DNA of 19,164 nt. Source: Candidatus Aminicenantota bacterium. Its GTDB lineage: Bacteria; Acidobacteriota; Aminicenantia; Aminicenantales; Aminicenantaceae. Position 1 is the stretch's first letter. Each line of letters begins with the position of its first letter. The translations under genes were made by a program, and so were the position numbers. Of this stretch, positions 8,818 to 17,140 are shown piece by piece. The stretch spans positions 1-19,164 of the forward strand of contig JAFGNQ010000012.1 in the NCBI GenBank assembly GCA_016926925.1, written 5' to 3'. The notes below the pieces were generated by a model. The model ran no database searches and had not been told where the DNA came from. It worked only from the letters and a program-made list of their open reading frames with translations.

Positions 8818-10329
8818 TCAAAACCTGTCTTTGAAATTTTGCAGTCTGCCCTGAAATTTCCAATTGCTGATTTTTTTCTTATTTTTGGTATCGGCCCGAA
8901 GCCTGCTCTCCATAAGGGTTTTTATCCCAGCCGTAATAAGAGCAACTGTCTCTTCCTCTCTATCGGTCCCGTCCTCCTCCATCTCCATCTGAGCGATGAA
9001 ATGGGTGTTGTAATCCCCGGCGAGAAATTTGGGGTGTAAAAGAATTCTTTTGAAAAAGGGAATTGTCGTTTTTATCCCATAAACTTGATACTCGGACAAA
9101 GCCCTGAGCATGCGCCGGATGGCTTCCTCTCTGTTTCTTCCCCAGGAGATGAGCTTCGAAAGCAAAGGATCATAATCGAGCGGAACTTCATATCCTTCAT
9201 AAGTGCCGTTATCATAACGAACACCGACTCCCCCTGCTGGAGCGAGCAAATGCGTTATCTTGCCCGGTGAAGGCATGAAATTATTATCAGGATCTTCTGC
9301 GTAAATACGACATTGGATGGAAGCACCTGAGGGATTGATGTCTTCCTGACGGAACTCCAGAGGATAACCGGAGGCAATCTCAATCTGATTTTTCACCAAG
9401 TCAATTCCGGTCACCATCTCGGTAACAGGGTGTTCGACTTGGAGGCGCGTGTTCATCTCGAGAAAATAGAAGTTCCTGTCCTTGTCGACTATAAACTCCA
9501 CTGTGCCGGCGTTACGGTAATTCACTGCAGATGCTGCTTGAACTGCGACCGCCCCCATCTCGCAACGGGTTTTTTCATCCAAGAAGGGAGAAGGTGTTTC
9601 TTCAAGAACCTTCTGATAACGTCGTTGTATGGAGCACTCTCTTTCTCCAAGGTATACGGCATTTCCAAAATTATCGACCAAAATTTGGATTTCGATGTGA
9701 TGGGGTTCATCAATATATTTTTCCATGTAGACGGAAGGATCGTTGAAGCTCGAGTCGGCTTCAGACTGCGCCAAACGGAAAGCATTCAGAAGTTCTTCCT
9801 TTTTTTTGACCTGTCTTAATCCCTTACCGCCCCCCCCGGCCGTAGCCTTCAATATCAACGGGAATCCGATTTCTTCGGCTTTGACAGCCAAAAATTTCTC
9901 GTCGTCAATGGGTTCGAGGGTGCCGGGAACGATCGGCACTCCTGCTTGGGCCATCCGGGCGCGCGAAGTTGTCTTCTTTCCCATTATCTCCATAGGTTCG
10001 GAGGAGGGGCCGATGAAGACGATTCCCTCTTTTTCACACCGTCTAACCAGGTTGGAATTTTCGGCCAAGAATCCGTAGCCGGGGTGAAGGGCTTCGGCTT
10101 TGCTTTTTTTTGCCACTTCAATAATCTTCTCGATGTTGAGATAGCTGGCAGAGGGTTTGGCCTCTCCTATATAATAGGCTTCATCGGCAAAACGCACATG
10201 AAGGGCTTTTCTGTCCACTTCCGAAAAGACAGCTACGGATGTGATGCCCATCTCGCGACAGGCGCGGATGACCCGGACTGCTATTTCCCCTCTGTTGGCT
10301 ATCAAAATTTTTCGAAACAATTTCGGCAT
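8818..10329 (-). CDS. accC: Biotin carboxylase subunit of acyl-CoA carboxylase
   Basis: This is the ATP-dependent carboxylation enzyme that charges biotin with bicarbonate. From the ATG at 10329 it is 503 residues and starts with the family's KILIANRGEIAVRV. The ATP-grasp core shows the glycine-rich loop KATAGGGGKGLR, the segment GERECSIQRRYQK, and the active-site signature FLEMNTRLQVEHPVTE. About 50 residues after the usual biotin carboxylase end form a charged tail (TDREEE...KNKKK). I chose 10329 because AGGAAAG sits just upstream and the predicted promoter's -10 box (10395-10400) overlaps the only longer in-frame start (10395). It is first in a two-gene unit with the biotin carrier. The carboxyltransferase is encoded upstream as a separate unit. 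Pairing with that subunit suggests a propionyl-CoA-type carboxylase, so the symbol is by domain only. Confidence 0.93.
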   Translation of the reverse strand: MPKLFRKILIANRGEIAVRVIRACREMGITSVAVFSEVDRKALHVRFADEAYYIGEAKPSASYLNIEKIIEVAKKSKAEALHPGYGFLAENSNLVRRCEKEGIVFIGPSSEPMEIMGKKTTSRARMAQAGVPIVPGTLEPIDDEKFLAVKAEEIGFPLILKATAGGGGKGLRQVKKKEELLNAFRLAQSEADSSFNDPSVYMEKYIDEPHHIEIQILVDNFGNAVYLGERECSIQRRYQKVLEETPSPFLDEKTRCEMGAVAVQAASAVNYRNAGTVEFIVDKDRNFYFLEMNTRLQVEHPVTEMVTGIDLVKNQIEIASGYPLEFRQEDINPSGASIQCRIYAEDPDNNFMPSPGKITHLLAPAGGVGVRYDNGTYEGYEVPLDYDPLLSKLISWGRNREEAIRRMLRALSEYQVYGIKTTIPFFKRILLHPKFLAGDYNTHFIAQMEMEEDGTDREEETVALITAGIKTLMESRLRADTKNKKKISNWKFQGRLQNFKDRF

Positions 10330-10394
10330 TATCTTTCCTGTCGGTGTACCTCGCTTTTTTCCCGACACATACACCTTCACAAACTGCAGAAGCA

Positions 10395-10423
10395 ATTATA
10401 GTATCCTGACGAATGATTGTCCA
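10395..10423 (-). promoter_or_regulatory. Strong predicted sigma70 promoter of the biotin carboxylase unit
   Basis: Minus-strand TGGACA (10418-10423) is followed after 17 bases by TATAAT (10395-10400), 11 of 12 consensus bases at ideal spacing. A start near 10388 gives a leader of about 58 nt to the ATG at 10329. Confidence 0.75.
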
Positions 10424-10521
10424 CGACGATTTCTCAATGGCGGCAGAGTACGGTTGTTCCTGCACTCAAGCCTTTCTCGAATCTTTAAGGAAAAGACCTT
10501 ATCTAGAGAATCATCCAGACG

Positions 10522-10702
10522 CCTGGGTTATTCACGAGTCGAGGTTGAAGGTTTAAGTTGCTGCAAGTAAGAATAAGTTCACTGTAAAGATGGATACCTT
10601 GATTTGCAGCAAGATCGGCTCGCCTGGAAGGTAAAAAAAGCTGATTATTGGAGAGATAATTTTTGTAAGGAAAACATCAGCTTTTTTTATGAATAACCCA
10701 GG
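10522..10702 (+). repeat. Family 1 inverted-repeat-bounded element, copy B
   Basis: A 181-bp intergenic element with perfect 13-bp terminal inverted repeats, CCTGGGTTATTCA (10522-10534) and TGAATAACCCAGG (10690-10702). Inside are three stems. CGAGTCGA (10535-10542) pairs with TCGGCTCG (10615-10622). TTGCTGCAA (10558-10566) pairs with TTGCAGCAA (10604-10612). A 14-bp perfect terminal hairpin joins 10632-10645 to 10676-10689. It ends five bases from the carboxyltransferase stop. No target duplication or transposase is visible. It looks like a non-autonomous mobile (MITE-like) repeat; the CCT ends recall IS1380-family termini from memory, which is unverified. Confidence 0.8.
10632..10689 (-). 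terminator. Intrinsic terminator-like hairpin after the carboxyltransferase gene
   Basis: The terminal hairpin of repeat copy B has the stem AGCTGAT/ATCAGCT flanked by seven A and seven T residues, so it reads as a hairpin followed by a U-run on either strand. It begins about 20 bases after the minus-strand stop at 10708 and would separate the carboxyltransferase unit from the biotin carboxylase unit. Confidence 0.65.
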
Positions 10703-10707
10703 AAGAG

Positions 10708-12258
10708 TTAGAGGGGGATATTCCCATGCTTCCTCGGCGGATTCTGGTCTCTCTTTGTCTCCAGCATCCGCAGAGCAGCGATCAGTTTCGGCCGTGTGAA
10801 TTTAGGTTCAATGATCTCATCGCAGTAACCGCGTTCGCAGGCGACAAAGGGATTGGCGAATTTTTGCCTGAATTCATCGATTTTGGTCCGGCGCATTTCT
10901 CCCGGATTCGCAGCTTCCTCCAGCTCCCGTTTATAGACGATATTCACAGCACCCTCCGGCCCCATTACTGCGATTTCCGCCGAAGGGTAGACATAGTTGA
11001 TATCCGCCCTTATGTGTTTGGAGGCCATAACACAGTAGGCTCCACCATAGGCCTTTCGGGTGATGACGGTTATTTTGGGAACGGTCGCCTCAGCAAAGGC
11101 ATAAAGCAGCTTGGCTCCATGGCGGATGATCCCTCCGTGCTCCTGGGAAACCCCCGGCAGAAATCCGGGCACATCCTCAAAAGTGATGAGAGGGATGTTG
11201 AAAGCGTCGCAGAAACGCACAAAACGTGCACCCTTATCCGACGAATTGATATCCAAAACTCCCGCCAGATGATCCGGCTGGTTGGCGACGATGCCTACGG
11301 ATTTGCCGTCCAGACGGCCGAAACCGATGACGATATTCTTGGCGTAGTATTCCTGCACTTCGAAAAAATAGTTTTCGTCCAGGATTTCTCTTATAATTTT
11401 CCTGATGTCATAAGGGTTGTTCGGATCGTCGGGAACAATGAAATTCAACTCTTCATTCACCCGGTCAGCGGGATCGGATGTCTCTCTCTCCGGAGGATCT
11501 TCCATATTGTTATCAGGAATGAAAGACAGCAACTCACGAATCAATAGGAGAGTCTGCTCTTCATTTTCCGCAGCGAAGTGAGCCACACCGCTGAGGGCGT
11601 TATGGGTCTCCGCACCTCCCAGCTCCTCCATGGATACATCCTCATGGGTCACAGCTTTGATCACATCCGGACCGGTGATGAACATATTGCTGATTCCTTT
11701 GGTCATGATGATGAAATCGGTTATGGCCGGAGAATAAACCGCCCCTCCGGCACATGGCCCCATGATGGCCGATATTTGAGGTATGACGCCTGAAGCGAGA
11801 ACATTCCTCAGAAAAATATCCGCATAAGCGGCCAAACTCGCCACGCCTTCCTGAATCCGGGCACCTCCGGAATCATTGAGCCCTATGACAGGGGATCCCG
11901 ATTTCATGGCAAGATCCATGATCTTGCAGATCTTCGCCCCATAGGTTTCACTGAGGGAACCGCCGAACACGGTGAAATCCTGAGCGAAAACAAAAACGTT
12001 CCGGCCGTCTATGGTCCCATGGCCGGTCACGACTCCGTCAGCGTAAAACTTCTTTTTCTCCATTCCAAAGTCGTGGCAGCGGTGCACGACGAGCTTATCC
12101 GTCTCATGGAAAGAGTCTGAATCCAAGAGAAGAATGACGCGCTCCCGGGCAGTAAGCCTTCCGGTTTTGTGTCTTTTGGCAATCCGGTCCCTGCCTCCTC
12201 CCAGATCAGCCAAGCCGTGCCGTCTGTTGACTTCTTTAATCTTCTTTTCGATACTCAT
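10708..12258 (-). CDS. pccB: Acyl-CoA carboxylase carboxyltransferase subunit (propionyl-CoA carboxylase beta / MmdA type)
   Basis: This 516-residue subunit transfers the carboxyl group from biotin to an acyl-CoA, most likely propionyl-CoA to give methylmalonyl-CoA; in some anaerobes the homologue works in the decarboxylation direction. Both crotonase-like halves are present. The N-terminal half has [12 protein letters not shown] and the oxyanion/CoA motif [11 protein letters not shown]. The C-terminal half has [22 protein letters not shown] and TRKAYGGAY. The C-terminus KHGNIPL is typical of PccB. At the residue known to steer acyl-chain choice in Streptomyces PccB (Asp422, motif GGAYDVM) this protein has Cys409 (GGAYCVM), so the substrate is not certain. 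It follows the transaldolase by 13 bases and is likely co-transcribed. Its partner biotin subunits are encoded just downstream under a separate promoter. Confidence 0.92.
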   Translation of the reverse strand: MSIEKKIKEVNRRHGLADLGGGRDRIAKRHKTGRLTARERVILLLDSDSFHETDKLVVHRCHDFGMEKKKFYADGVVTGHGTIDGRNVFVFAQDFTVFGGSLSETYGAKICKIMDLAMKSGSPVIGLNDSGGARIQEGVASLAAYADIFLRNVLASGVIPQISAIMGPCAGGAVYSPAITDFIIMTKGISNMFITGPDVIKAVTHEDVSMEELGGAETHNALSGVAHFAAENEEQTLLLIRELLSFIPDNNMEDPPERETSDPADRVNEELNFIVPDDPNNPYDIRKIIREILDENYFFEVQEYYAKNIVIGFGRLDGKSVGIVANQPDHLAGVLDINSSDKGARFVRFCDAFNIPLITFEDVPGFLPGVSQEHGGIIRHGAKLLYAFAEATVPKITVITRKAYGGAYCVMASKHIRADINYVYPSAEIAVMGPEGAVNIVYKRELEEAANPGEMRRTKIDEFRQKFANPFVACERGYCDEIIEPKFTRPKLIAALRMLETKRDQNPPRKHGNIPL

Positions 12259-12271
12259 TTTAGCCGTTCGA

Positions 12272-12919
12272 TCAGCGTTTCTGGACTTTCTTCCAGTCGT
12301 TTAAAAATTTCTCAATCCCTATATCGGTTAAGGGGTGCTTGACGAGTTTTTCCAGCGAAGAATAGGGCATGGTGGCGATATCGGCCCCCATGACCGCCGC
12401 TTCAACAACATGGAGGGGATGTCGGATACTGGCAACGATAACCTCGGTTTCGAATCCGTAGTTGTTGAAAACCGTCAGGATTTGATCCACCAATTCCAGC
12501 CCGTCATGAGAAATGTCATCCAACCTTCCAACAAAAGGACTGACATAGCGGGCCCCCGCTTTTGCGGCAAGCAGAGCTTGAGGAAGCGAGAAAATGAGAG
12601 TCGTATTTACATCGATTCCTTCCAGGGCCAAAGCCTTGATCGCTTTGAGACCTTCCACCGTGATCGGTACCTTCACAACTATATTCTCGGCGAGCTTAGC
12701 TAGCTTTCTCGCTTCTTTAATGATGTCGTTCGCTCGAGTGGAAACGCTCTCGACACTCACAGGTCCCGGAACCACACGGCAAATCTCCTTGATAAGCGTC
12801 TCTAAATCCATGTTTTCCTTGGAAACCAAAGTGGGATTTGTCGTCACACCGTCAATGATTCCCCAGCTTGTTGCTTCTTTTATATGATCCAAATTCGCCG
12901 TATCTAAAAAGATTTGCAT
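12272..12919 (-). CDS. tal: Transaldolase (TalC/FSA family)
   Basis: A 215-residue small-subunit transaldolase-fold enzyme. The family moves three-carbon units between sugar phosphates in the non-oxidative pentose phosphate pathway, or cleaves fructose 6-phosphate. Seen are MQIFLDTAN at the start, GVTTNPTLV, the Schiff-base lysine at residue 83 in NIVVKVPIT, and [11 protein letters not shown]. The last motif has Phe129 where E. coli fructose-6-phosphate aldolase has Tyr131 (APYVNR), which favours transaldolase over aldolase activity. I chose the ATG at 12919 with GAGGAGG five bases upstream; a GTG two codons earlier (12925) overlaps that ribosome site and is unlikely. It is first in a two-gene unit with the carboxyltransferase. 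Confidence 0.92.
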   Translation of the reverse strand: MQIFLDTANLDHIKEATSWGIIDGVTTNPTLVSKENMDLETLIKEICRVVPGPVSVESVSTRANDIIKEARKLAKLAENIVVKVPITVEGLKAIKALALEGIDVNTTLIFSLPQALLAAKAGARYVSPFVGRLDDISHDGLELVDQILTVFNNYGFETEVIVASIRHPLHVVEAAVMGADIATMPYSSLEKLVKHPLTDIGIEKFLNDWKKVQKR

Positions 12920-12942
12920 CGTCACCTCCTCAATTTATCTTA

Positions 12943-13149
12943 CTTGAATTATTCATAAAAAAAGCTGATGTGTCCATTACCAAGGAAATTTCTCCATAAT
13001 CAGCTTTTTGTACCCTTCGGGCGAGCCAATCTCACTACAAAGCCTTCGTTGCAGCCCGGATTAGGTTAGGTCGGCTCGCAGTAGTTCAGCACAGCTTCAT
13101 GGGCCGCTTCCTCGCTTTTGCAGCAACCTCGGCTCGTGAATAATCCAGG
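12943..13149 (-). repeat. Family 1 inverted-repeat-bounded element, copy C (inverted, longest)
   Basis: A 207-bp copy in the opposite orientation to the other two. Terminal repeats are CTTGAATTATTCA (12943-12955) and TGAATAATCCAGG (13137-13149), 11 of 13 complementary. The hairpin AAAAAGCTGAT (12959-12969) pairs with ATCAGCTTTTT (12999-13009), as in copy B. It carries about 65 bases more than copy A between the two G/C-rich stems, including a further TCGGCTC, so it may be a fuller or composite version. No open reading frame is contained. Confidence 0.75.
12948..12976 (-). promoter_or_regulatory. Predicted promoter of the transaldolase unit, inside repeat copy C
   Basis: Minus-strand TGGACA (12971-12976) and AATAAT (12948-12953) are 17 bases apart. 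Both boxes lie within the repeat element; the -10 box is part of its terminal inverted repeat. The element ends only 24 bases from the transaldolase ATG, so a promoter outside the element on that side has little room. Motif prediction only. Confidence 0.5.
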
Positions 13150-13199
13150 CTAATTATTACACTGGCTAATCTACCACATTCTCACTTCTTAAACCAAAC

Positions 13200-13221
13200 A
13201 AAAAAATGTCCAGGGATGGAC
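13200..13221 (-). terminator. Intrinsic terminator after the FAH-family gene
   Basis: On the minus strand GTCCA-TCCC-TGGAC forms a 5-bp stem with a 4-base loop, followed after one base by seven T residues (13200-13206). It starts about 18 bases after the FAH-family stop and closes the hslV-hslU-lipoprotein-FAH unit. Confidence 0.65.
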
Positions 13222-13239
13222 GGAATGACATCTAAGGAA

Positions 13240-14004
13240 TTATTTGATTTTCATGACTCTATTGGAAAGCACTCCGATACCCTCGATCTGAACGTCCACC
13301 CTGTCTCCTGGAACCATCGGTCCTATTCCTGCAGGAGTGCCGGTGGCGATCAGGTCCCCCGGGTTCAACGTCATGATTTGGGATATGAATTTTACAAGAT
13401 GAGGAACGGGAAAAATCAGGTTTTTTGTGTTTCCCGATTGGCGAAGTTTTCCATTCAAAAAGGTTTTGATTTTGAGATTTCCGGGATCAATATCCGTGAC
13501 GACACAGGGTCCGCAGGGAGCAAACGTATCGAAGGACTTTCCCCTGGTAAACTGCACATCCTTGCTCTGCAGGTCCCGGGCAGTCACATCATTGAAGCAC
13601 GTATACCCCAGAATGTAATCATCGACATCATCCTCATCGCCGAGAAGCCTGGCCTTTTTACGAATGACCACGGCAAGCTCCCCCTCAAAATCGACTCTCT
13701 TTGACATTTTGGGATAGACGATAATTTCGTCAGGACCCACAAGGCATGTGGCCGGTTTGAGAAAAATCAGCGGTTCTTCAGGCAGGGATGCTCCCATTTC
13801 GGCCGCATGGTCTTTATAGTTGCGTCCGAGGGCGACGATCTTCGTGGGCCTGACGGGAGCCAGCAGTATGACTTCGCTGATCGGGATACTCCCGCGCTTG
13901 GTATGGAATTTTCTGAAGATCGAACCCGATATGGGAGCAAGTCTCTCTTCCTTTAACACCCCGAATGAAATTTTTTCTTTGTATTTGTACCGATATATTT
14001 TCAC
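13240..14004 (-). CDS. Fumarylacetoacetate hydrolase (FAH) family protein
   Basis: A 254-residue cytoplasmic metal-dependent enzyme of the FAH superfamily, whose members hydrolyse, decarboxylate or isomerise beta-keto acids such as acylpyruvates and oxaloacetate. Family marks are LGRNYKDHAAEM, the metal-binding DFEGELAVVI, GYTCFNDVTARDLQ, KSFDTFAPCGP and the C-terminal GTPAGIGP. The length fits the acylpyruvase/2-hydroxyhepta-2,4-diene-dioate isomerase branch rather than the longer tyrosine-pathway FAH. The start is a GTG that overlaps the upstream stop by four bases (GTGA), with GGAGGGGG upstream. It is the last gene of the hslVU unit. The exact substrate cannot be read from the sequence, and no tyrosine or aromatic catabolism gene lies nearby. 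Confidence 0.88.
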   Translation of the reverse strand: MKIYRYKYKEKISFGVLKEERLAPISGSIFRKFHTKRGSIPISEVILLAPVRPTKIVALGRNYKDHAAEMGASLPEEPLIFLKPATCLVGPDEIIVYPKMSKRVDFEGELAVVIRKKARLLGDEDDVDDYILGYTCFNDVTARDLQSKDVQFTRGKSFDTFAPCGPCVVTDIDPGNLKIKTFLNGKLRQSGNTKNLIFPVPHLVKFISQIMTLNPGDLIATGTPAGIGPMVPGDRVDVQIEGIGVLSNRVMKIK

Positions 14005-15149
14005 GAAGGCCCCCTCCCTGAATTGATAGCGATACTCTCGGATTTTTTGCTTTCGTTGCCGGATTTATCCAAGGCGGATACAGCATAATGGTATCGCTTG
14101 TTCTTTTCAACCGCGGCATCGTTATAGACACTGTCACGAATCGTTTCCGTGAGCGCCACGTAATTTTGCTCGTCCTCCCCTTTCCTCCAGACTCTGTAGC
14201 CGGCCAGATCCGACTCTCTGTTAGTATTCCAACTCAGAGAGATAAAGCTGTCTCCGGAGATACCGACCAATCCCTTGGGACGCTGAGGAGGAAAAGTATC
14301 CTTGGGGACAATTTCACCGGCATCGGAGTCACCGCTCTCCAGGAATGGAGGACTATCGCTGGCCGATGCTCTGACAAAATATGTGTAGGCAACTTTGAAC
14401 CGGAAATCTTTATCGGCGAATTTTGTTTCCCTGACCAAATCCGGGCTCAACCGGCGCAATCCTCCTTCCTCCGATTTCCTGTAAATCACATATCCCTTGA
14501 CATCTGCGGGAGATGAGTCATCGATGTTTTTTTCCGGAGGGCTCCACTCGATGTCGATCTTTTCCTCCGAAACGGTCATTTCGAGACCGGTGGGCGGCAG
14601 AGGAAAGGCTTTGGGTTTTACCGATAACAAAGCGGAAAAATCGGATTCCTTTTTCCTGTCATCCCAAACTTTCAGGCCGAAGGTGAAAGTCTTGTCCGCC
14701 AAGTCTTCGATCGAAAGTTGGTGGGAGTAAATAAAATCATCCGGAAGAGTCGTATCCTTCTCCGGTTTATGATAATCAGGAAAAGTCTCTTTCGTAATCG
14801 TGGCCAACACTCGAGCCTTTTTTGGAAACGGCTCTTCGGTCGCAGGAAGCTCCTTCTTATCTTCCTCCTCGGCTTCGCTTTCGGCGGCACCCGAATCTTT
14901 CTTGGGTTCCTCGACCTTGATGAATAACCAGATCTCCACCCGGCTGATCTCTTCCAAAGGGCCTCCGTCGGTGTATGTTGTAGGATTGTTCCAGTTGAGT
15001 AGGATCTTGTCTCCTCTTTGGAATGCCTGAAATTCTTCAATCGGCTTTGGAATTTTTACAAAAGGAGGATAGATAGGCCCCTTTCTACCGCAGAAGTACG
15101 TAGGAAAAACGGCAAAGGACAAGAGAAACAAAGGTAAGGCTTTTTTCAT
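14001..15149 (-). CDS. Fibronectin type III-repeat envelope protein with LptM-like N-terminus
   Basis: A 382-residue exported protein of unknown function. The N-terminal hydrophobic stretch ends at Cys20 and is followed by GRKGPIYPP, which closely resembles the CGLKGPLYFPP start of E. coli LptM, a small lipoprotein linked to LptD maturation. The residues before Cys20 (TYF) are a poor lipobox, so lipidation is likely but not certain. The rest looks like three fibronectin type III-like modules at about 31-180, 183-285 and 288-380. The first is interrupted by an acidic, low-complexity insert at about 74-104. Later modules show the usual W-P and Y-x-V/Y-x-Y strands. The ATG overlaps the hslU stop (TGATG), so translation is coupled. 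A TTG one codon upstream is a less likely start. Confidence 0.8.
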   Translation of the reverse strand: MKKALPLFLLSFAVFPTYFCGRKGPIYPPFVKIPKPIEEFQAFQRGDKILLNWNNPTTYTDGGPLEEISRVEIWLFIKVEEPKKDSGAAESEAEEEDKKELPATEEPFPKKARVLATITKETFPDYHKPEKDTTLPDDFIYSHQLSIEDLADKTFTFGLKVWDDRKKESDFSALLSVKPKAFPLPPTGLEMTVSEEKIDIEWSPPEKNIDDSSPADVKGYVIYRKSEEGGLRRLSPDLVRETKFADKDFRFKVAYTYFVRASASDSPPFLESGDSDAGEIVPKDTFPPQRPKGLVGISGDSFISLSWNTNRESDLAGYRVWRKGEDEQNYVALTETIRDSVYNDAAVEKNKRYHYAVSALDKSGNESKKSESIAINSGRGPS

Positions 15150-16540
15150 CAAAGAATAAATCGACTTAGATCCTCATCCTCAATGATGTCTTTGAGCTGC
15201 TTTTTAACGTACTTATTGTCTATGGTGATTTTTTTCCTTTTAATATTGGGAGCGGAAAAAGAGATCTCTTCCATAACCTTTTCCAAGATCGTGTACAGAC
15301 GCCGGGCTCCGATGTTCTCGTTCACATCATTGACTTTTTCAGCGATTTCGGCGATTTCTTCGATGGCATCATCCGTGAACACGACTGTCAGACCTTCGGT
15401 TGCCATGAGGGCACAGTACTGCTTAATCAGAGCATTTTCCGGCTCCGTCAAAATCTTTTTGAAATCGTCTTTATCCAGGGACGAAAGCTCAACTCTGATG
15501 GGGAATCTTCCCTGAAGTTCCGGGATCAAATCCGAGGGCTTCGTGACATGGAACGCGCCGGCTCCGATAAAAAGAATATGGTCAGTCCGGACCAATCCGT
15601 AACGTGTGTTCACGGTCGTGCCTTCGATGATGGGCAAGAGATCCCGCTGCACACCTTCCCGGCTGACTTCCGGACCATGTCCGCCTTCCCGGCCGGCGAT
15701 TTTGTCCACTTCATCGAGAAAGATGATGCCGGAGTGCTCGACCCTGTCAACGGCAAGTCGAGCCACCTGGTCCATGTCGACCAGCCTTTTTTGCTCTTCT
15801 TCAAGCAAATAACCCCGGGCTTCCTCGATCTTCATTTTCCTTTTTTTGGACTTTCCCCCGCCGAGTCCGGGAATGATTTCCTGTATTTGAATGCCGATTT
15901 CCTCAACTCCGGAACTTGAAAAAATCTCGAAAGGCGAGGACATTTTCTCTTTGACGTCTATCTCGACCATCCTGTCTTCCAGATATCCGGATCTGAGCTG
16001 TGTGCGCAGTTTCTCTCTGGTTTCCTTGAACCTGTTCATGTCTTCTTCGGATCCAATCTCAGGCTTTCTCCGCAGAGGGGGAAGCAGAATATCCAGGATC
16101 TTCTCTTCGACATTTTGGGCGGCCTTGTCTTTCACTTCCTCAATTTTTTCCTGACTCACCATGTCGACAGCCATGCGGACCAGGTCCCTGATCATGGATT
16201 CAACGTCGCGGCCGACGTATCCCACTTCAGTAAATTTGCTGGCTTCTATCTTGAGAAACGGAGAGGAAGTCAGTTTTGCCAGCCTTCGCGAAATCTCCGT
16301 CTTTCCCACCCCCGTAGGTCCGATCATCAAGATGTTTTTTGGCGCTATTTCATCGGCCAGATCGGGCGGGAGTTTCCGCCTTCGAAACCTGTTTCGGAGG
16401 GCGATGGCAACAGCTTTCTTGGCCGCCTCCTGCCGAATGATGTACTTGTCCAGTTCTGCGACAATTTCCTGAGGGGTGAGCTCCTTATCCAACAGTTTAT
16501 CTCGATCTTGCTCCAGAGATGCAGGAAGTAGAATTGCCAT
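15149..16540 (-). CDS. hslU: ATP-dependent protease ATPase subunit HslU (ClpY)
   Basis: A 463-residue AAA+ unfoldase that forms a hexameric ring and feeds substrates to HslV in the cytoplasm. It shows the N-terminal [15 protein letters not shown], Walker A GPTGVGKT, the pore/substrate motif VGYVGRDVE, the intermediate (I) domain with a charged KSKKRKMK stretch, Walker [11 protein letters not shown], and the HslV-activating C-terminus DLSRFIL. The family's usual IIGQ after the N-terminal helix reads IIRQ here, a glycine-to-arginine change near the nucleotide-binding box. The ATG directly abuts the hslV stop (TAGATG) with GAGGAG upstream, so the two are translationally coupled. Length and motifs are otherwise normal. 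Confidence 0.97.
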   Translation of the reverse strand: MAILLPASLEQDRDKLLDKELTPQEIVAELDKYIIRQEAAKKAVAIALRNRFRRRKLPPDLADEIAPKNILMIGPTGVGKTEISRRLAKLTSSPFLKIEASKFTEVGYVGRDVESMIRDLVRMAVDMVSQEKIEEVKDKAAQNVEEKILDILLPPLRRKPEIGSEEDMNRFKETREKLRTQLRSGYLEDRMVEIDVKEKMSSPFEIFSSSGVEEIGIQIQEIIPGLGGGKSKKRKMKIEEARGYLLEEEQKRLVDMDQVARLAVDRVEHSGIIFLDEVDKIAGREGGHGPEVSREGVQRDLLPIIEGTTVNTRYGLVRTDHILFIGAGAFHVTKPSDLIPELQGRFPIRVELSSLDKDDFKKILTEPENALIKQYCALMATEGLTVVFTDDAIEEIAEIAEKVNDVNENIGARRLYTILEKVMEEISFSAPNIKRKKITIDNKYVKKQLKDIIEDEDLSRFIL

Positions 16541-17065
16541 CTAAAGCTCCTCGACGGTTATTTTATCATTCGTGTAGATGCAGATTTCCGAGCTGACCTT
16601 CATGGCTTCTATCGTAAGCTCTTTAGCGGACAGGCCTGTGTGTTTGAGCAAGGCTCTCGCCGCAGCCAGCGCGTAGGCACCTCCTGAGCCGATGGCGATA
16701 ATTCCATCGTCCGGCTCCACCACATCGCCGGTACCTGAGATGAGAAAAGAATTGTCTTTATCGGCGACGATGAGAAGGGCTTCCAACCTTCTGAGAGACC
16801 TATCGAGCCGCCAGTCTTTGGCAAGCTCTATAGCCGCCCGAGGCAGATTTCCGCGGTACTCTTCCAGTTTGGCCTCGAAGCGCGAAAAGAGGGCAAATGC
16901 ATCCGAAGTGGCCCCGGAAAAGCCGGCCAATATCTTTCCCTGGTACAGCAAACGGGTTTTGTTCGCTTTTTTCTTTAGAACAGTCTCCCCAAGCGTAACC
17001 TGCCCGTCTCCGGCAATGGCGACTTTACCTTTGTGTCGGATACAGATGATGGTGGTTCCTCTCAT
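16541..17065 (-). CDS. hslV: ATP-dependent protease peptidase subunit HslV (ClpQ)
   Basis: The proteasome-like N-terminal threonine peptidase that partners HslU. It is 174 residues from the ATG at 17065 and opens [10 protein letters not shown], followed by [11 protein letters not shown] and the core [10 protein letters not shown]. The catalytic residue is the first threonine of the TT pair, so three residues (MRG) must be removed to expose it. The start is firm: GAGG lies five bases upstream, and the predicted promoter boxes (17094-17122) lie inside the 31-codon upstream extension that an earlier ATG at 17158 would need. It is first in the four-gene unit. Confidence 0.96.
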   Translation of the reverse strand: MRGTTIICIRHKGKVAIAGDGQVTLGETVLKKKANKTRLLYQGKILAGFSGATSDAFALFSRFEAKLEEYRGNLPRAAIELAKDWRLDRSLRRLEALLIVADKDNSFLISGTGDVVEPDDGIIAIGSGGAYALAAARALLKHTGLSAKELTIEAMKVSSEICIYTNDKITVEEL

Positions 17066-17093
17066 GTTATCCTCATTCTTCATTGAAGATCTT

Positions 17094-17122
17094 ATGATAA
17101 TTGATACTCCGATTTTATGCAA
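17094..17122 (-). promoter_or_regulatory. Predicted sigma70 promoter of the hslVU unit
   Basis: Minus-strand TTGCAT (17117-17122), 17 bases, then TATCAT (17094-17099). The start near 17087 would leave a leader of about 22 nt before the hslV ATG. No heat-shock sigma32-type motif was recognised here. Confidence 0.65.
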
Positions 17123-17140
17123 TAAAGACATCTCCCAAGC

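Noticed and set aside
10522..10702. Target-site duplications flanking the family 1 copies
   Set aside because: The 4-5 bases outside each of the three copies do not match convincingly, so recent transposition is not shown.
10726..11547. A 273-codon plus-strand open frame
   Set aside because: It is antisense to the carboxyltransferase, whose motifs run through the whole opposite strand.
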